A stretch of 8,729 nucleotides of DNA from Thermodesulfatator sp. (GCA_003978135.1 QOAL01000141.1:1-8729), one strand, 5' to 3'; positions 1 to 6,027 are shown, counted from the stretch's first letter. Notes: a model not told the origin generated them from the letters alone. Numbers and translations: made by a program.

Positions 1-1
1 G

Positions 2-319
2 CTTACTGCCCTTTTTGATGTAATAGGGATATTCGGCGGATTTCTCACTGGAGTTCTCCTCCTTGGCATAAATTCAGGAATATATTTCAATAGAATCTAT
101 GACAGCGTAGTTCTAAAAGATGTGACAGGTGGTTTTTTAAAAAGCCTTGCCTTTGCGCTTATCGTTTCTACAATATGCTGTTACCAGGGTTATTTCACTC
201 ACATGCGCTCAGAAGGTTTTGGTGCCAGGGGCGTAAGCCTTGCCACAACTTCAGCTGTTGTCATCTCCTGCGTATTGGTGCTTGTCCTTGACTACGTCCT
301 TACTTCCTTTCTCCTGTAA
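2..319 (+). CDS. mlaE: MlaE-family ABC permease, C-terminal part (5' end outside window)
   Basis: This is the last 105 residues of the inner-membrane permease of the Mla/MCE phospholipid transport complex. The frame is open from base 2 to the TAA, so the gene begins upstream of the window; the in-frame GTG at 122 is only an internal valine codon. Family hallmarks are visible: a D-x-x-G-x-x-GG stretch in the first hydrophobic segment, a D-V-T-GG-x-x-K-S loop, then a membrane helix ending C-C-Y-Q-G, a G-A-R-G-V-x-x-A-T-T-S-A-V-V block and a final hydrophobic helix containing L-D-Y. MlaE proteins are about 260 residues, so well over a third is present. In the E. coli complex, two MlaE copies form the transmembrane channel to which MlaF and the MlaD hexamer attach. 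mlaF starts 6 bases after the stop, which supports one operon. Identification is secure at family level; the exact transported lipid and direction are inferred. Confidence 0.93.
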   Translation, partial: LTALFDVIGIFGGFLTGVLLLGINSGIYFNRIYDSVVLKDVTGGFLKSLAFALIVSTICCYQGYFTHMRSEGFGARGVSLATTSAVVISCVLVLVLDYVLTSFLL

Positions 320-325
320 AAGGCC

Positions 326-1576
326 ATGGCAAAACCCCTTATAGAATTTAGAGACGTTTGCAAGAGCTTTGGCAGAAACCAGGTGCTGGACAAGGCCAAT
401 CTGTCAATTTATCAGGGTGAGATAACGGCCATCATCGGTAAAAGCGGCGCTGGGAAAAGCGTGCTTCTGAAACACATCATCGGGCTTCTGAAACCGGATT
501 CAGGCCAGATCCTCGTACGGGGGAAGCCCCTGAGCCAGTTCACAAAAGAAGAATGGCGCCGGTTCAAACGCTCCCTGAGTTACATGTTCCAGAACAACGC
601 CCTGTTTGATTCCCTGACCATCTTTGAAAACATCGCCCTGCCCCTTGCTGAAAGAACGAGATTGTCTGCAGCAGAAATAAGAGACAAGGTCATGTATCGA
701 ATTCAGCAGTTTGAGCTCGGGGATGTAGAAGGAAAGTACCCTTCCCAGATTTCAGGCGGAATGCAGAAGAGGGTGGCCCTGGCCAGAGCTGTTGTAACCG
801 AGCCAACCATGATCCTTTTTGATGAACCTACCACGGGCCTTGATCCCTTGAGAAAAAATGCCGTACTCAACATGGTGGCCCACTACCAGAGGAAAATAGG
901 ATTTACAGGGGTTATGGTGAGTCATGACATCCCGGATGTATTCTTCATCAGCAACCGGGTCGCTATTATTGAAAACAAAAAGATCGCCTTCCAGGGTACC
1001 CCCCTGGAACTTGAACAGTCGGATGATGAAGTGGTCTGGCAGTTCATACATGGCCAGGAAGTACTTCAGGATCAGCTGACCGGCCTGCATTCCAAGTTCG
1101 AGGTAGAACGTGCCCTCAGACAGGAGTTGGAACGAATCGGAAAATTCCAAGACGTGTTTTCAGTGGTGCTTTTCTCAGTTGACAGCCTGGAACAGATCAG
1201 GGAAAAGGTTGGTTACATTGCTGCCCAAAGGATCTTCCAGTGTATTGGCATGACCCTGAAGGAAAATCTCGGTGCTGCCGGTTATGCAGCAAGATACGGT
1301 TCAGAAGAGATTTTAACAGTCATTCCCAGGGCTGATGCCGCCAAGGCCCAAATTATCATCAATGAAATAACCAGTGAATGTTCACGGCAGGACCTGATGA
1401 AACCCGAAAGCTATAAAAAGGTCTGCATGGATTTTGCTGTAAAGGCCGGGATTGTGGAAATAAGGGAGAAAATGCCCGTGGAAAAAGTCATATCCCTGGC
1501 CAGAAAGAATCAAGAAGTCATTGCAAAACTGGAGTGCGATAAAAAAGAGGACCAAAATGAAAAAATATTCACATGA
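326..1576 (+). CDS. mlaF: MlaF-type ABC transporter ATP-binding protein with extra C-terminal GGDEF-like domain
   Basis: This cytoplasmic ATPase powers the MlaE/MlaD lipid transporter. Residues 1-250 form a complete ABC domain: Walker A GKSGAGKS at 38-45, Q-loop Gln89, signature SGGMQKR at 143-149, Walker B MILFDEP at 162-168 with catalytic Glu167, D-loop GLDP at 171-174 and switch His200. The SGGM-x-KRVALARA signature is typical of MlaF. Usual MlaF proteins are about 270 residues; this one has 416. The added part (about 253-402) follows the GGDEF fold order: FSVVLFSVDSLEQI, a helix, RYGSEEI at 323-329, then a long helix, a strand (AVKAGIVEI) and a final helix. It is degenerate: the first metal aspartate is Ser284, the signature GGDEF is GSEEI, and there is no RxxD inhibitory site just upstream. 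Diguanylate cyclase activity is therefore unlikely. Translation start is ATG at 326 with only AAAGG very close upstream, so coupling to mlaE is probable. The end overlaps mlaD by 20 bases. Confidence 0.93.
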   Translation: MAKPLIEFRDVCKSFGRNQVLDKANLSIYQGEITAIIGKSGAGKSVLLKHIIGLLKPDSGQILVRGKPLSQFTKEEWRRFKRSLSYMFQNNALFDSLTIFENIALPLAERTRLSAAEIRDKVMYRIQQFELGDVEGKYPSQISGGMQKRVALARAVVTEPTMILFDEPTTGLDPLRKNAVLNMVAHYQRKIGFTGVMVSHDIPDVFFISNRVAIIENKKIAFQGTPLELEQSDDEVVWQFIHGQEVLQDQLTGLHSKFEVERALRQELERIGKFQDVFSVVLFSVDSLEQIREKVGYIAAQRIFQCIGMTLKENLGAAGYAARYGSEEILTVIPRADAAKAQIIINEITSECSRQDLMKPESYKKVCMDFAVKAGIVEIREKMPVEKVISLARKNQEVIAKLECDKKEDQNEKIFT

Positions 1577-2006
1577 GACCTTAGTCGGAATATTTGTTCT
1601 TATAGGTATTCTGTGCGTGGGTTATCTCACCGTCAAGCTCGGCAAGATGGAACTAATAGGGGGTAATTTCTACAATGTGATTGCCAAATTTGATTCGGTT
1701 GCTGGCCTGAAAGCTGACAGCAGCGTGCAAATGGCCGGGGTCGAGATAGGACGGGTGACAAAAATAGATCTTGACACCGAGGAATTTGTGGCAGTTGTTA
1801 CCATGAAAATTAATAAAGGGGTGCCTATCCAGGATGATGCAATTGCATCTGTAAAAACCAGCGGACTGATTGGCGACAAGTATATCAGCATTCAGCCTGG
1901 CGGCTCTGACGAACTCCTCAAACCCGGTGGGGTAATTACAGAAACAGAATCTGCTGTTGACATTGAGGCCCTTATCAGTAAATACGTGTTCGGAAATGTG
2001 AAATGA
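1557..2006 (+). CDS. mlaD: MlaD-type MCE-domain lipid transport protein
   Basis: This 149-residue inner-membrane-anchored periplasmic protein is the substrate-binding ring component of the Mla system; E. coli MlaD forms a hexamer with a central hydrophobic channel. Residues 8-27 form one hydrophobic signal anchor after a short basic, polar start (MKKYSHETLV). Residues 39-117 are a single MCE domain: F-D-S-V-A-G-L-K, then V-x-M-A-G-V-E-I-G-R-V at 57-67, and the end of the domain S-G-L-I-G-D-K-Y-I-S-I at 102-112. The start is placed at ATG 1557 because AAGAGG lies 6 bases upstream (1545-1550); the in-frame TTG at 1521 would add 12 polar residues and has no better ribosome site. The gene begins inside the last 20 bases of mlaF, implying translational coupling. 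It lacks the longer C-terminal helix of some MCE proteins, but this length is normal for a single-domain MlaD. Confidence 0.93.
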   Translation: MKKYSHETLVGIFVLIGILCVGYLTVKLGKMELIGGNFYNVIAKFDSVAGLKADSSVQMAGVEIGRVTKIDLDTEEFVAVVTMKINKGVPIQDDAIASVKTSGLIGDKYISIQPGGSDELLKPGGVITETESAVDIEALISKYVFGNVK

Positions 2007-2051
2007 CGGCATCCGGCAAATCAGACCCGGAGCCTTTTCCCTGGGAAAATC

Positions 2052-2057
2052 AGGAGG
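2052..2057 (+). promoter_or_regulatory. Ribosome binding site that decides the mlaC start
   Basis: AGGAGG, a perfect Shine-Dalgarno core, ends 8 bases before ATG 2066. It favours that codon over the in-frame ATG at 2003, which overlaps the mlaD stop as ATGA but would place 21 charged or polar residues in front of the signal peptide. Confidence 0.85.
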
Positions 2058-2065
2058 CAGAAATT

Positions 2066-2701
2066 ATGGTTCTTAGAAATAGATTTGGATTTTTATTGGC
2101 ACTTTCTCTACTTATGGGCATTCTGGTCTGCTTTGTGCCGGCTGCTCAGGCAGGCGCAGTGGATAACACCGCCAGGCAGGAAATCAAGAGCCTGGTAAAT
2201 CAGGTGCTGGATATTTTAAAAGACCCCAGATACAAGGGAGACGCCCACAAGGAGGAACGCCGTCAGAAACTCAGAAGCCTGGTAAATAAAATATTTGATT
2301 TTAACAACATATCCAGGCGTGTCCTTGGGAAATACTACCGGCGCTTCTCCAAGGAACAGTTCGAGGAATTTAAACAGCTGTTTTCAAAACTTCTTGAAAA
2401 GATTTATCTCACCAAGATAGAACACTATTCCGGGGAAAAGGTACTTTTTGAAGAGGAGAGAATGCTTTCTCCTCAAAAGGTAGTTGTACCTACAAAAATA
2501 GTAAAAAACGACAAGGAAATCCCGGTAGAATACAGAATGGTCAGGAAAAATGGCAAATGGATCGGTTATGATGTGGCAATAGAGGGAGTCAGCCTGGTCA
2601 AAAACTACCGAAGCCAGTTTTATGAGATTCTTCAGAATAAAAAGCCGGAAGATCTGCTAAAGATAATGAGGGAAAAGGTAAGGAAACTTCCGGACAAATA
2701 A
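2066..2701 (+). CDS. mlaC: MlaC-type periplasmic phospholipid-binding protein
   Basis: This 211-residue protein is the soluble periplasmic lipid carrier of the Mla pathway (Tol-Tol-Ttg2/MlaC family), which shuttles a phospholipid between the MlaEFD complex and the outer membrane. Residues 1-29 are a Sec signal peptide: basic start (MVLRNR), hydrophobic core and a probable cleavage after AQA at 27-29. Family landmarks follow: F-D-F-N-N-I-S at 77-83 with R-V-L-G-K-Y at 85-90, the F-x-x-L-F-x-x-L-L-E helix at 102-111, Y-x-x-K-I-E-H-Y-S-G-E at 114-124, I-P-V-E-Y-R-M at 152-158 and W-I-G-Y-D-V with E-G-V-S-L-V-K-N-Y-R at 165-182. Length matches the family. It closes the operon: no STAS-domain MlaB gene follows, and no outer-membrane MlaA is encoded in the window. 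Confidence 0.93.
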   Translation: MVLRNRFGFLLALSLLMGILVCFVPAAQAGAVDNTARQEIKSLVNQVLDILKDPRYKGDAHKEERRQKLRSLVNKIFDFNNISRRVLGKYYRRFSKEQFEEFKQLFSKLLEKIYLTKIEHYSGEKVLFEEERMLSPQKVVVPTKIVKNDKEIPVEYRMVRKNGKWIGYDVAIEGVSLVKNYRSQFYEILQNKKPEDLLKIMREKVRKLPDK

Positions 2702-2738
2702 GAAGCAGCTGCACACAGTTAGTGTTCATGCATAAATA

Positions 2739-2856
2739 GGCAATTTTGTTCCAGGGCAAGGCACAGGGAGGCGAAAAAGCGCAGTGTACTGGGGGTACAT
2801 GAGCATTTTTCGCCGACGGGCAACATAGTCATCGGGCAAAAAAGGGCCATTTATGG
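2739..2856. repeat. Large imperfect intergenic palindrome (REP-like element)
   Basis: The core is two 20-base arms, 2770-2789 and 2795-2814, around the loop TGGGG. Each arm has an exact 9-base outer stem (GGCGAAAAA with TTTTTCGCC), a 6-base unpaired middle and an exact 5-base inner stem (TGTAC with GTACA). Weaker complementarity extends outward: AATAGGCAATTTTGTTCC near 2735-2752 against GGGCAAAAAAGGGCCATT near 2834-2851, with about 11 of 18 positions matching. There is no T-run after the structure, so a classical intrinsic terminator is not supported. The nested symmetric design resembles dispersed palindromic units that I recall from sulfate-reducer genomes, but that resemblance is from memory. 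It separates the mla operon from the isomerase gene. Confidence 0.7.
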
Positions 2857-2885
2857 ATGGATCCTAGTTCATACAATGAGCGGAG

Positions 2886-2890
2886 AGAGG
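2886..2890 (+). promoter_or_regulatory. Ribosome binding site that decides the isomerase start
   Basis: AGAGG, within a longer purine run from 2882 to 2893, lies 8 bases before GTG 2899. The upstream in-frame ATG at 2857 has only AAAGGG about 10 bases away and sits at the edge of the palindromic repeat, so the GTG is preferred. Confidence 0.55.
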
Positions 2891-2898
2891 GGGCACTT

Positions 2899-4578
2899 GT
2901 GATAACCAGACCTTATAAGCTTTCTCAAGAGGAGAAGCAGGAAATACTGAAACGTTTCTGGGAAAAAGATGCATCATTATGGTCTGAATCGGCAGAGGAA
3001 CATCCAGCAATAGTAAACAGACTCGGATGGCTGGATGTTATACCCAGGATTTCGCAAAAACTTGATGAAATCAAACAGTTTGGCAGTTTTATCACTGAAA
3101 AGGGCTTTGACAGGGTTTGCCTCCTGGGCATGGGAGGATCAAGTCTTTTCGCACTGGTGCTTTCCCAGGTCTTTGGACCCCAAGAAGGACATCCTCCACT
3201 AATAGTACTTGATACTACCGACCCTCAAGAAGTTGAAAATGTGGAAAAGGCCGGTCTGGAGAATACCTTTTTCATTGTCTCAAGCAAATCGGGCACTACC
3301 ACAGAAGTCAGGGCCCTTTTCAATTATTTCTGGGACAAGATAAAAAATGTGTCCCCTGAACCCGGCAGCCACTTTGCTGCCATAACAGATCCTGGCACTC
3401 CCCTGGAAAAATTGGCTGGAGAAAAGGGCTTCAGCCACTGTTTTCTGAATTTTCCCGACATAGGTGGCAGATACTCGGCATTATCGTATTTCGGCCTTAT
3501 TCCAGCAGCAGTACTCGGCATTGATATCGACATGTTGCTTGAGCGGGCCTCTGAGATGGTTTCCCGCTGTGGCCCTGATGTGTCGGTCTCTGAAAACCCA
3601 GGATACCTGCTGTCTGAATTCCTGGGCGAAAATGCCGGTCAGAGCAGAGACAAACTGACTCTTCTCATGGATAAGCCCTTAAAGGCATTTGCCTTGTGGC
3701 TTGAACAATTGATTGCTGAAAGCAGCGGCAAGGACACCCTGGGCCTCGTGCCCATAGTAGGAGAATCCACAGGCATTCCTGGTTTTTACGGGGGAGAAAG
3801 AACCTTTGTATATTCCAGGATGAAGTCCACACCTACTGAGCAGTCACTTGATGCCTTTGTTGACGAGCTGAGAGAGGCTGATTTTCCCATATACAGGCTT
3901 GAGCTCAATGATCTTTACGACATAGGCGGAATGGTATTTCTCTGGGAAATGGCCACGGCCCTTGCCTGTCATTTTATCGGGGTCAATGCCTTTAACGAGC
4001 CTGATGTCCAGGTGGCAAAGGAGATGACCAAAATTACCCTGGAGCACTACCAGAAGGAAGGCAAGATGCCTGTTTCGTTCTGGGTAGACCCCCAGAGCCG
4101 GATAAATTTCAGGGCCTCATCCATACTTGCTGCCTCCATGAAGGGCCTCACACGCACCCTCAGGGATATATTCCAGGTGCTTCCCACCTGGGGTTACATG
4201 GGTTTTCTCACCTATTTGCCCTATGATCCGGTAGTGGATGAAATTGTTGGAGAGATGCGCCATCTGGTCCGTCAGGAAAGGGGCTGTGCCACTGTGGCCG
4301 GATATGGCCCGAGATATCTGCATTCCAGCGGCCAGCTTCACAAGGGAGGCCCCATTTCTGCAGGCTTTGTTATCATTACCAGGAAGAGGTCAAAGGATTA
4401 CGATCCTGTGCCCGGCTTTGACATGTCTTTCTGGCACATACAGTTTTGCCAGGCAGTGGGCGATTTCGAGGCGCTGAACCATATCAACAGGAGGGTGGTC
4501 CATGTCCACCTTCCCTCTGATTATCAGTTGGGACTCAGAAGCTTCAGTAAGGTGCTTTCCAGGGCTGCCAGACTTTAG
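2899..4578 (+). CDS. pgi: Glucose-6-phosphate isomerase, stand-alone form of the transaldolase-linked PGI type
   Basis: This cytoplasmic enzyme is predicted to interconvert glucose 6-phosphate and fructose 6-phosphate. From GTG 2899 it has 559 residues; ATG 2857 would add 14. The N-terminal segment with R-F-W-x-K-D-A-S-L-W matches the PGI half of bifunctional transaldolase/PGI proteins, but no transaldolase domain is present. Landmarks in GTG numbering: GMGGSS at 77-82, phosphate-binding SKSGTT at 129-134, GGRYS at 189-193, E-Q-L-I-A-E-S-S-G-K-D with the presumed base Glu274, and G-V-N-A-F-N-E-P-D-V-Q-V-A-K with the presumed Lys374. The expected histidine segment right after the Glu274 motif is shortened and lacks His; an L-H-S-S-G-Q-L motif with His475 appears in the C-terminal region instead. 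It stands alone between noncoding stretches. Family assignment is firm; substrate range is inferred, and sugar isomerases acting on related phosphates are not excluded. Confidence 0.88.
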   Translation: MITRPYKLSQEEKQEILKRFWEKDASLWSESAEEHPAIVNRLGWLDVIPRISQKLDEIKQFGSFITEKGFDRVCLLGMGGSSLFALVLSQVFGPQEGHPPLIVLDTTDPQEVENVEKAGLENTFFIVSSKSGTTTEVRALFNYFWDKIKNVSPEPGSHFAAITDPGTPLEKLAGEKGFSHCFLNFPDIGGRYSALSYFGLIPAAVLGIDIDMLLERASEMVSRCGPDVSVSENPGYLLSEFLGENAGQSRDKLTLLMDKPLKAFALWLEQLIAESSGKDTLGLVPIVGESTGIPGFYGGERTFVYSRMKSTPTEQSLDAFVDELREADFPIYRLELNDLYDIGGMVFLWEMATALACHFIGVNAFNEPDVQVAKEMTKITLEHYQKEGKMPVSFWVDPQSRINFRASSILAASMKGLTRTLRDIFQVLPTWGYMGFLTYLPYDPVVDEIVGEMRHLVRQERGCATVAGYGPRYLHSSGQLHKGGPISAGFVIITRKRSKDYDPVPGFDMSFWHIQFCQAVGDFEALNHINRRVVHVHLPSDYQLGLRSFSKVLSRAARL

Positions 4579-4798
4579 TCAATCTGTGTCCAGGGATATC
4601 CAGTTTGCCCATTGTCAGAATTGCGCCCTGAAAGTAATTTCAGGAATATCAGCCAAATATCTGCGGTTATTTCCCTGGGTGCTGCACCCAGGTTCAAGGA
4701 CACGTGTTTTCTGACTGGTGCTAATTATAGGGTTGGTTCCCCCTGCTTTGCACTTCGAGCTAAACCCGTGTTTAACCAATGGGTTATAATTCCGTATT
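4579..4798. other. Noncoding region with two hairpins
   Basis: This gap lies between pgi and the channel gene on the same strand. Two perfect hairpins are present: CCTGAAA-GTAA-TTTCAGG at 4627-4644 (7-base stem) and CCTGGGTG-CTG-CACCCAGG at 4674-4692 (8-base stem). Neither is followed by a T-run, so a standard intrinsic terminator is not supported; a Rho-dependent end or a structured leader are possible. The remainder is unremarkable apart from the candidate -10 box listed separately. Short open frames across it have no ribosome sites or recognisable protein. Confidence 0.6.
4785..4790 (+). promoter_or_regulatory. Candidate -10 box just upstream of the channel gene
   Basis: A perfect TATAAT ends 8 bases before the channel ATG. 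A transcript starting about 7 bases downstream would begin at or next to the start codon, giving a leaderless mRNA. This fits the absence of a Shine-Dalgarno sequence before ATG 4799. No convincing -35 hexamer sits 16-18 bases upstream, so the call rests on the -10 match alone. Confidence 0.35.
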
Positions 4799-5812
4799 AT
4801 GACGAAGAAAATTGCAGTTATTATCACCTTGTTGGCTCTTCTTTGGCTGACTGGAGTTGCCGGCTATCAACTCGTTGAGGGCTGGAATTTCCTGGATGCC
4901 GTGTACATGACGGCGATTTCACTGACTACAGTTGGTTTCAAGGAAGTTCACCCCCTGACTGCAAAGGGAAAGATCTTTACTGTATTACTCGTCACTACCG
5001 GCGTCGGCCTTTTTTTTTATGCCGTGGGCTCCCTGGCAGAGGGACTCATTGAAGGCCATCTAAAGGGACTAATAAGCAGGAGACGTATGCTAAAAAAGAT
5101 TTCAAAACTGGAGAGACATTACATTGTCTGTGGCTATGGAAGGCTTGGCAGGGTCATCTGTAACGAGCTTCAGGTGCGCAACCGTCCCCTGGTGGTCATT
5201 GACAACAGCCAGACTTCAGTTGAGCAGGCTGAAAAAAACGGCCTCTTCTGGATTCTGGGAGATGCCACCACAGATGATGTGCTGCTAAATGCAGGCATTA
5301 AGAAGGCAAAAGGGCTTATAAGCGTTCTCAATACCGATGCTGCCAATGTCTATATCACTATCTCTGCCAAGGCCCTCAATTCAGGGATTACCATTGTTAC
5401 AAGGGCCGAGGACGAAAATGCAGAAAAAAAGATGTTCCAGGCAGGAGCTACCAAGGTAATCAGCCCTTACAAGATTGGTGCTTCCAGAATGGCCCTGGCA
5501 GTACTCAAGCCCACGCTCACAGAATTTCTTGATCTTGCCAGTCATTCCGTGGGCTTTGATCTGGATATTGAACAGATCGAAATAAAGGAGAACTCTGAAC
5601 TGGACGGAAAGGCCCTAAAGGATATAAATCTACGAGAGCGCACAGGTGTTACTGTAATCGCCATAAAAACCAGAGGCGGGGATATGTCATTACAGCTTCG
5701 GCCGGAAAAACCGCTCAGAGCAGGTGATGTAATCGTAGCCCTGGGAGGAAGAGCAGGTATAGAAAAGGTCTTACAGATGGCTGGACAGAATACAGTTTTG
5801 GAGGAAATTTAA
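4799..5812 (+). CDS. Two-transmembrane potassium channel with cytoplasmic RCK (TrkA-N/TrkA-C) domains
   Basis: This 337-residue inner-membrane protein has the MthK-like layout: M1 helix at about 4-22, pore helix at about 31-43, selectivity filter T-T-V-G-F-K at 43-48, M2 at about 57-79, then two soluble domains. The RCK N-domain (about 107-225) is a Rossmann fold with GYGRLG at 112-117 and the β2-terminal acidic Asp135, indicating a nucleotide or ion ligand. The RCK C-domain spans about 255-330. Members are tetrameric pores gated by a ring of eight RCK domains. The filter is odd: the second glycine of the usual G-Y/F-G is Lys48. ATG 4799 is the only usable start in frame, since a stop lies at 4787, yet it lacks a ribosome site. 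Met97 (5087) has AGGAG 4 bases upstream and would yield the soluble RCK part alone. The stop abuts the next gene. Confidence 0.9.
   Translation: MTKKIAVIITLLALLWLTGVAGYQLVEGWNFLDAVYMTAISLTTVGFKEVHPLTAKGKIFTVLLVTTGVGLFFYAVGSLAEGLIEGHLKGLISRRRMLKKISKLERHYIVCGYGRLGRVICNELQVRNRPLVVIDNSQTSVEQAEKNGLFWILGDATTDDVLLNAGIKKAKGLISVLNTDAANVYITISAKALNSGITIVTRAEDENAEKKMFQAGATKVISPYKIGASRMALAVLKPTLTEFLDLASHSVGFDLDIEQIEIKENSELDGKALKDINLRERTGVTVIAIKTRGGDMSLQLRPEKPLRAGDVIVALGGRAGIEKVLQMAGQNTVLEEI
5078..5082 (+). promoter_or_regulatory. Internal Shine-Dalgarno for a soluble RCK product
   Basis: AGGAG lies 4 bases before the in-frame ATG at 5087 (Met97 of the channel), exactly between the membrane and RCK parts. 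In MthK an internal start at the equivalent place makes free RCK subunits for the gating ring. Here the internal site looks stronger than that of the full-length protein. Expression is inferred. Confidence 0.5.
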
Positions 5813-6019
5813 ATGGAAAAAATCATGGACCCTGAAGTGTTGATGGAAGGACTTTTGAAAGAGCTTACAAAGGCCGTTCAGGCCATGTCAAAGGCCAAGA
5901 GCGTGGAGGAAAAGCTAGAATACAGCAAGATAGTGTATAATTTGAGCAAAAGTCTAGATGTCTTCTTTAACATCATATCTGACTTTGTTGACATGGGAGA
6001 TGACCTGGAAGAATTCTGA
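5813..6019 (+). CDS. Small acidic helical protein of unknown function
   Basis: This 68-residue protein is not recognised as any family. Its start is well supported: GGAGG at 5800-5804 lies 8 bases before the ATG, which immediately follows the channel stop codon. It appears to be almost entirely helical, with heptad-like spacing of Leu, Ile, Val and Met, Lys-rich stretches in the middle (A-M-S-K-A-K-S-V-E-E-K-L) and an acidic tail (V-D-M-G-D-D-L-E-E-F). It has no signal peptide, cysteine or transmembrane helix, so it is probably a cytoplasmic helical bundle or an oligomerising adaptor. Its tight coupling to the channel gene makes an accessory role for the channel conceivable, but nothing in the sequence shows it. 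Coding status is likely given the ribosome site and operon fit. Confidence 0.75.
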   Translation: MEKIMDPEVLMEGLLKELTKAVQAMSKAKSVEEKLEYSKIVYNLSKSLDVFFNIISDFVDMGDDLEEF

Positions 6020-6027
6020 AAAATCCC

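Noticed and set aside
752..1150. Antisense frame of 132 codons within mlaF
   Set aside because: It lies opposite a clearly conserved ABC domain and has no recognisable product; it is a shadow.
1521..1556. TTG start for mlaD
   Set aside because: ATG 1557 has AAGAGG at proper spacing and begins the protein directly before its signal anchor.
2003..2065. Upstream ATG for mlaC overlapping the mlaD stop (ATGA)
   Set aside because: It would put 21 polar residues before a textbook signal peptide, while AGGAGG supports ATG 2066.
2770..2814. Intrinsic terminator after mlaC
   Set aside because: The T-run lies inside the right stem and is followed by CGCC, so it is better described as a palindromic repeat.
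4674..4692. Intrinsic terminator after pgi
   Set aside because: The stem is strong but is followed by TTCAAGG rather than a T-run, so only a hairpin is claimed.
4612..4878. 88-codon frame overlapping the start of the channel gene
   Set aside because: It is out of frame with the clear channel protein, crosses noncoding hairpins and has no homology that I can see.
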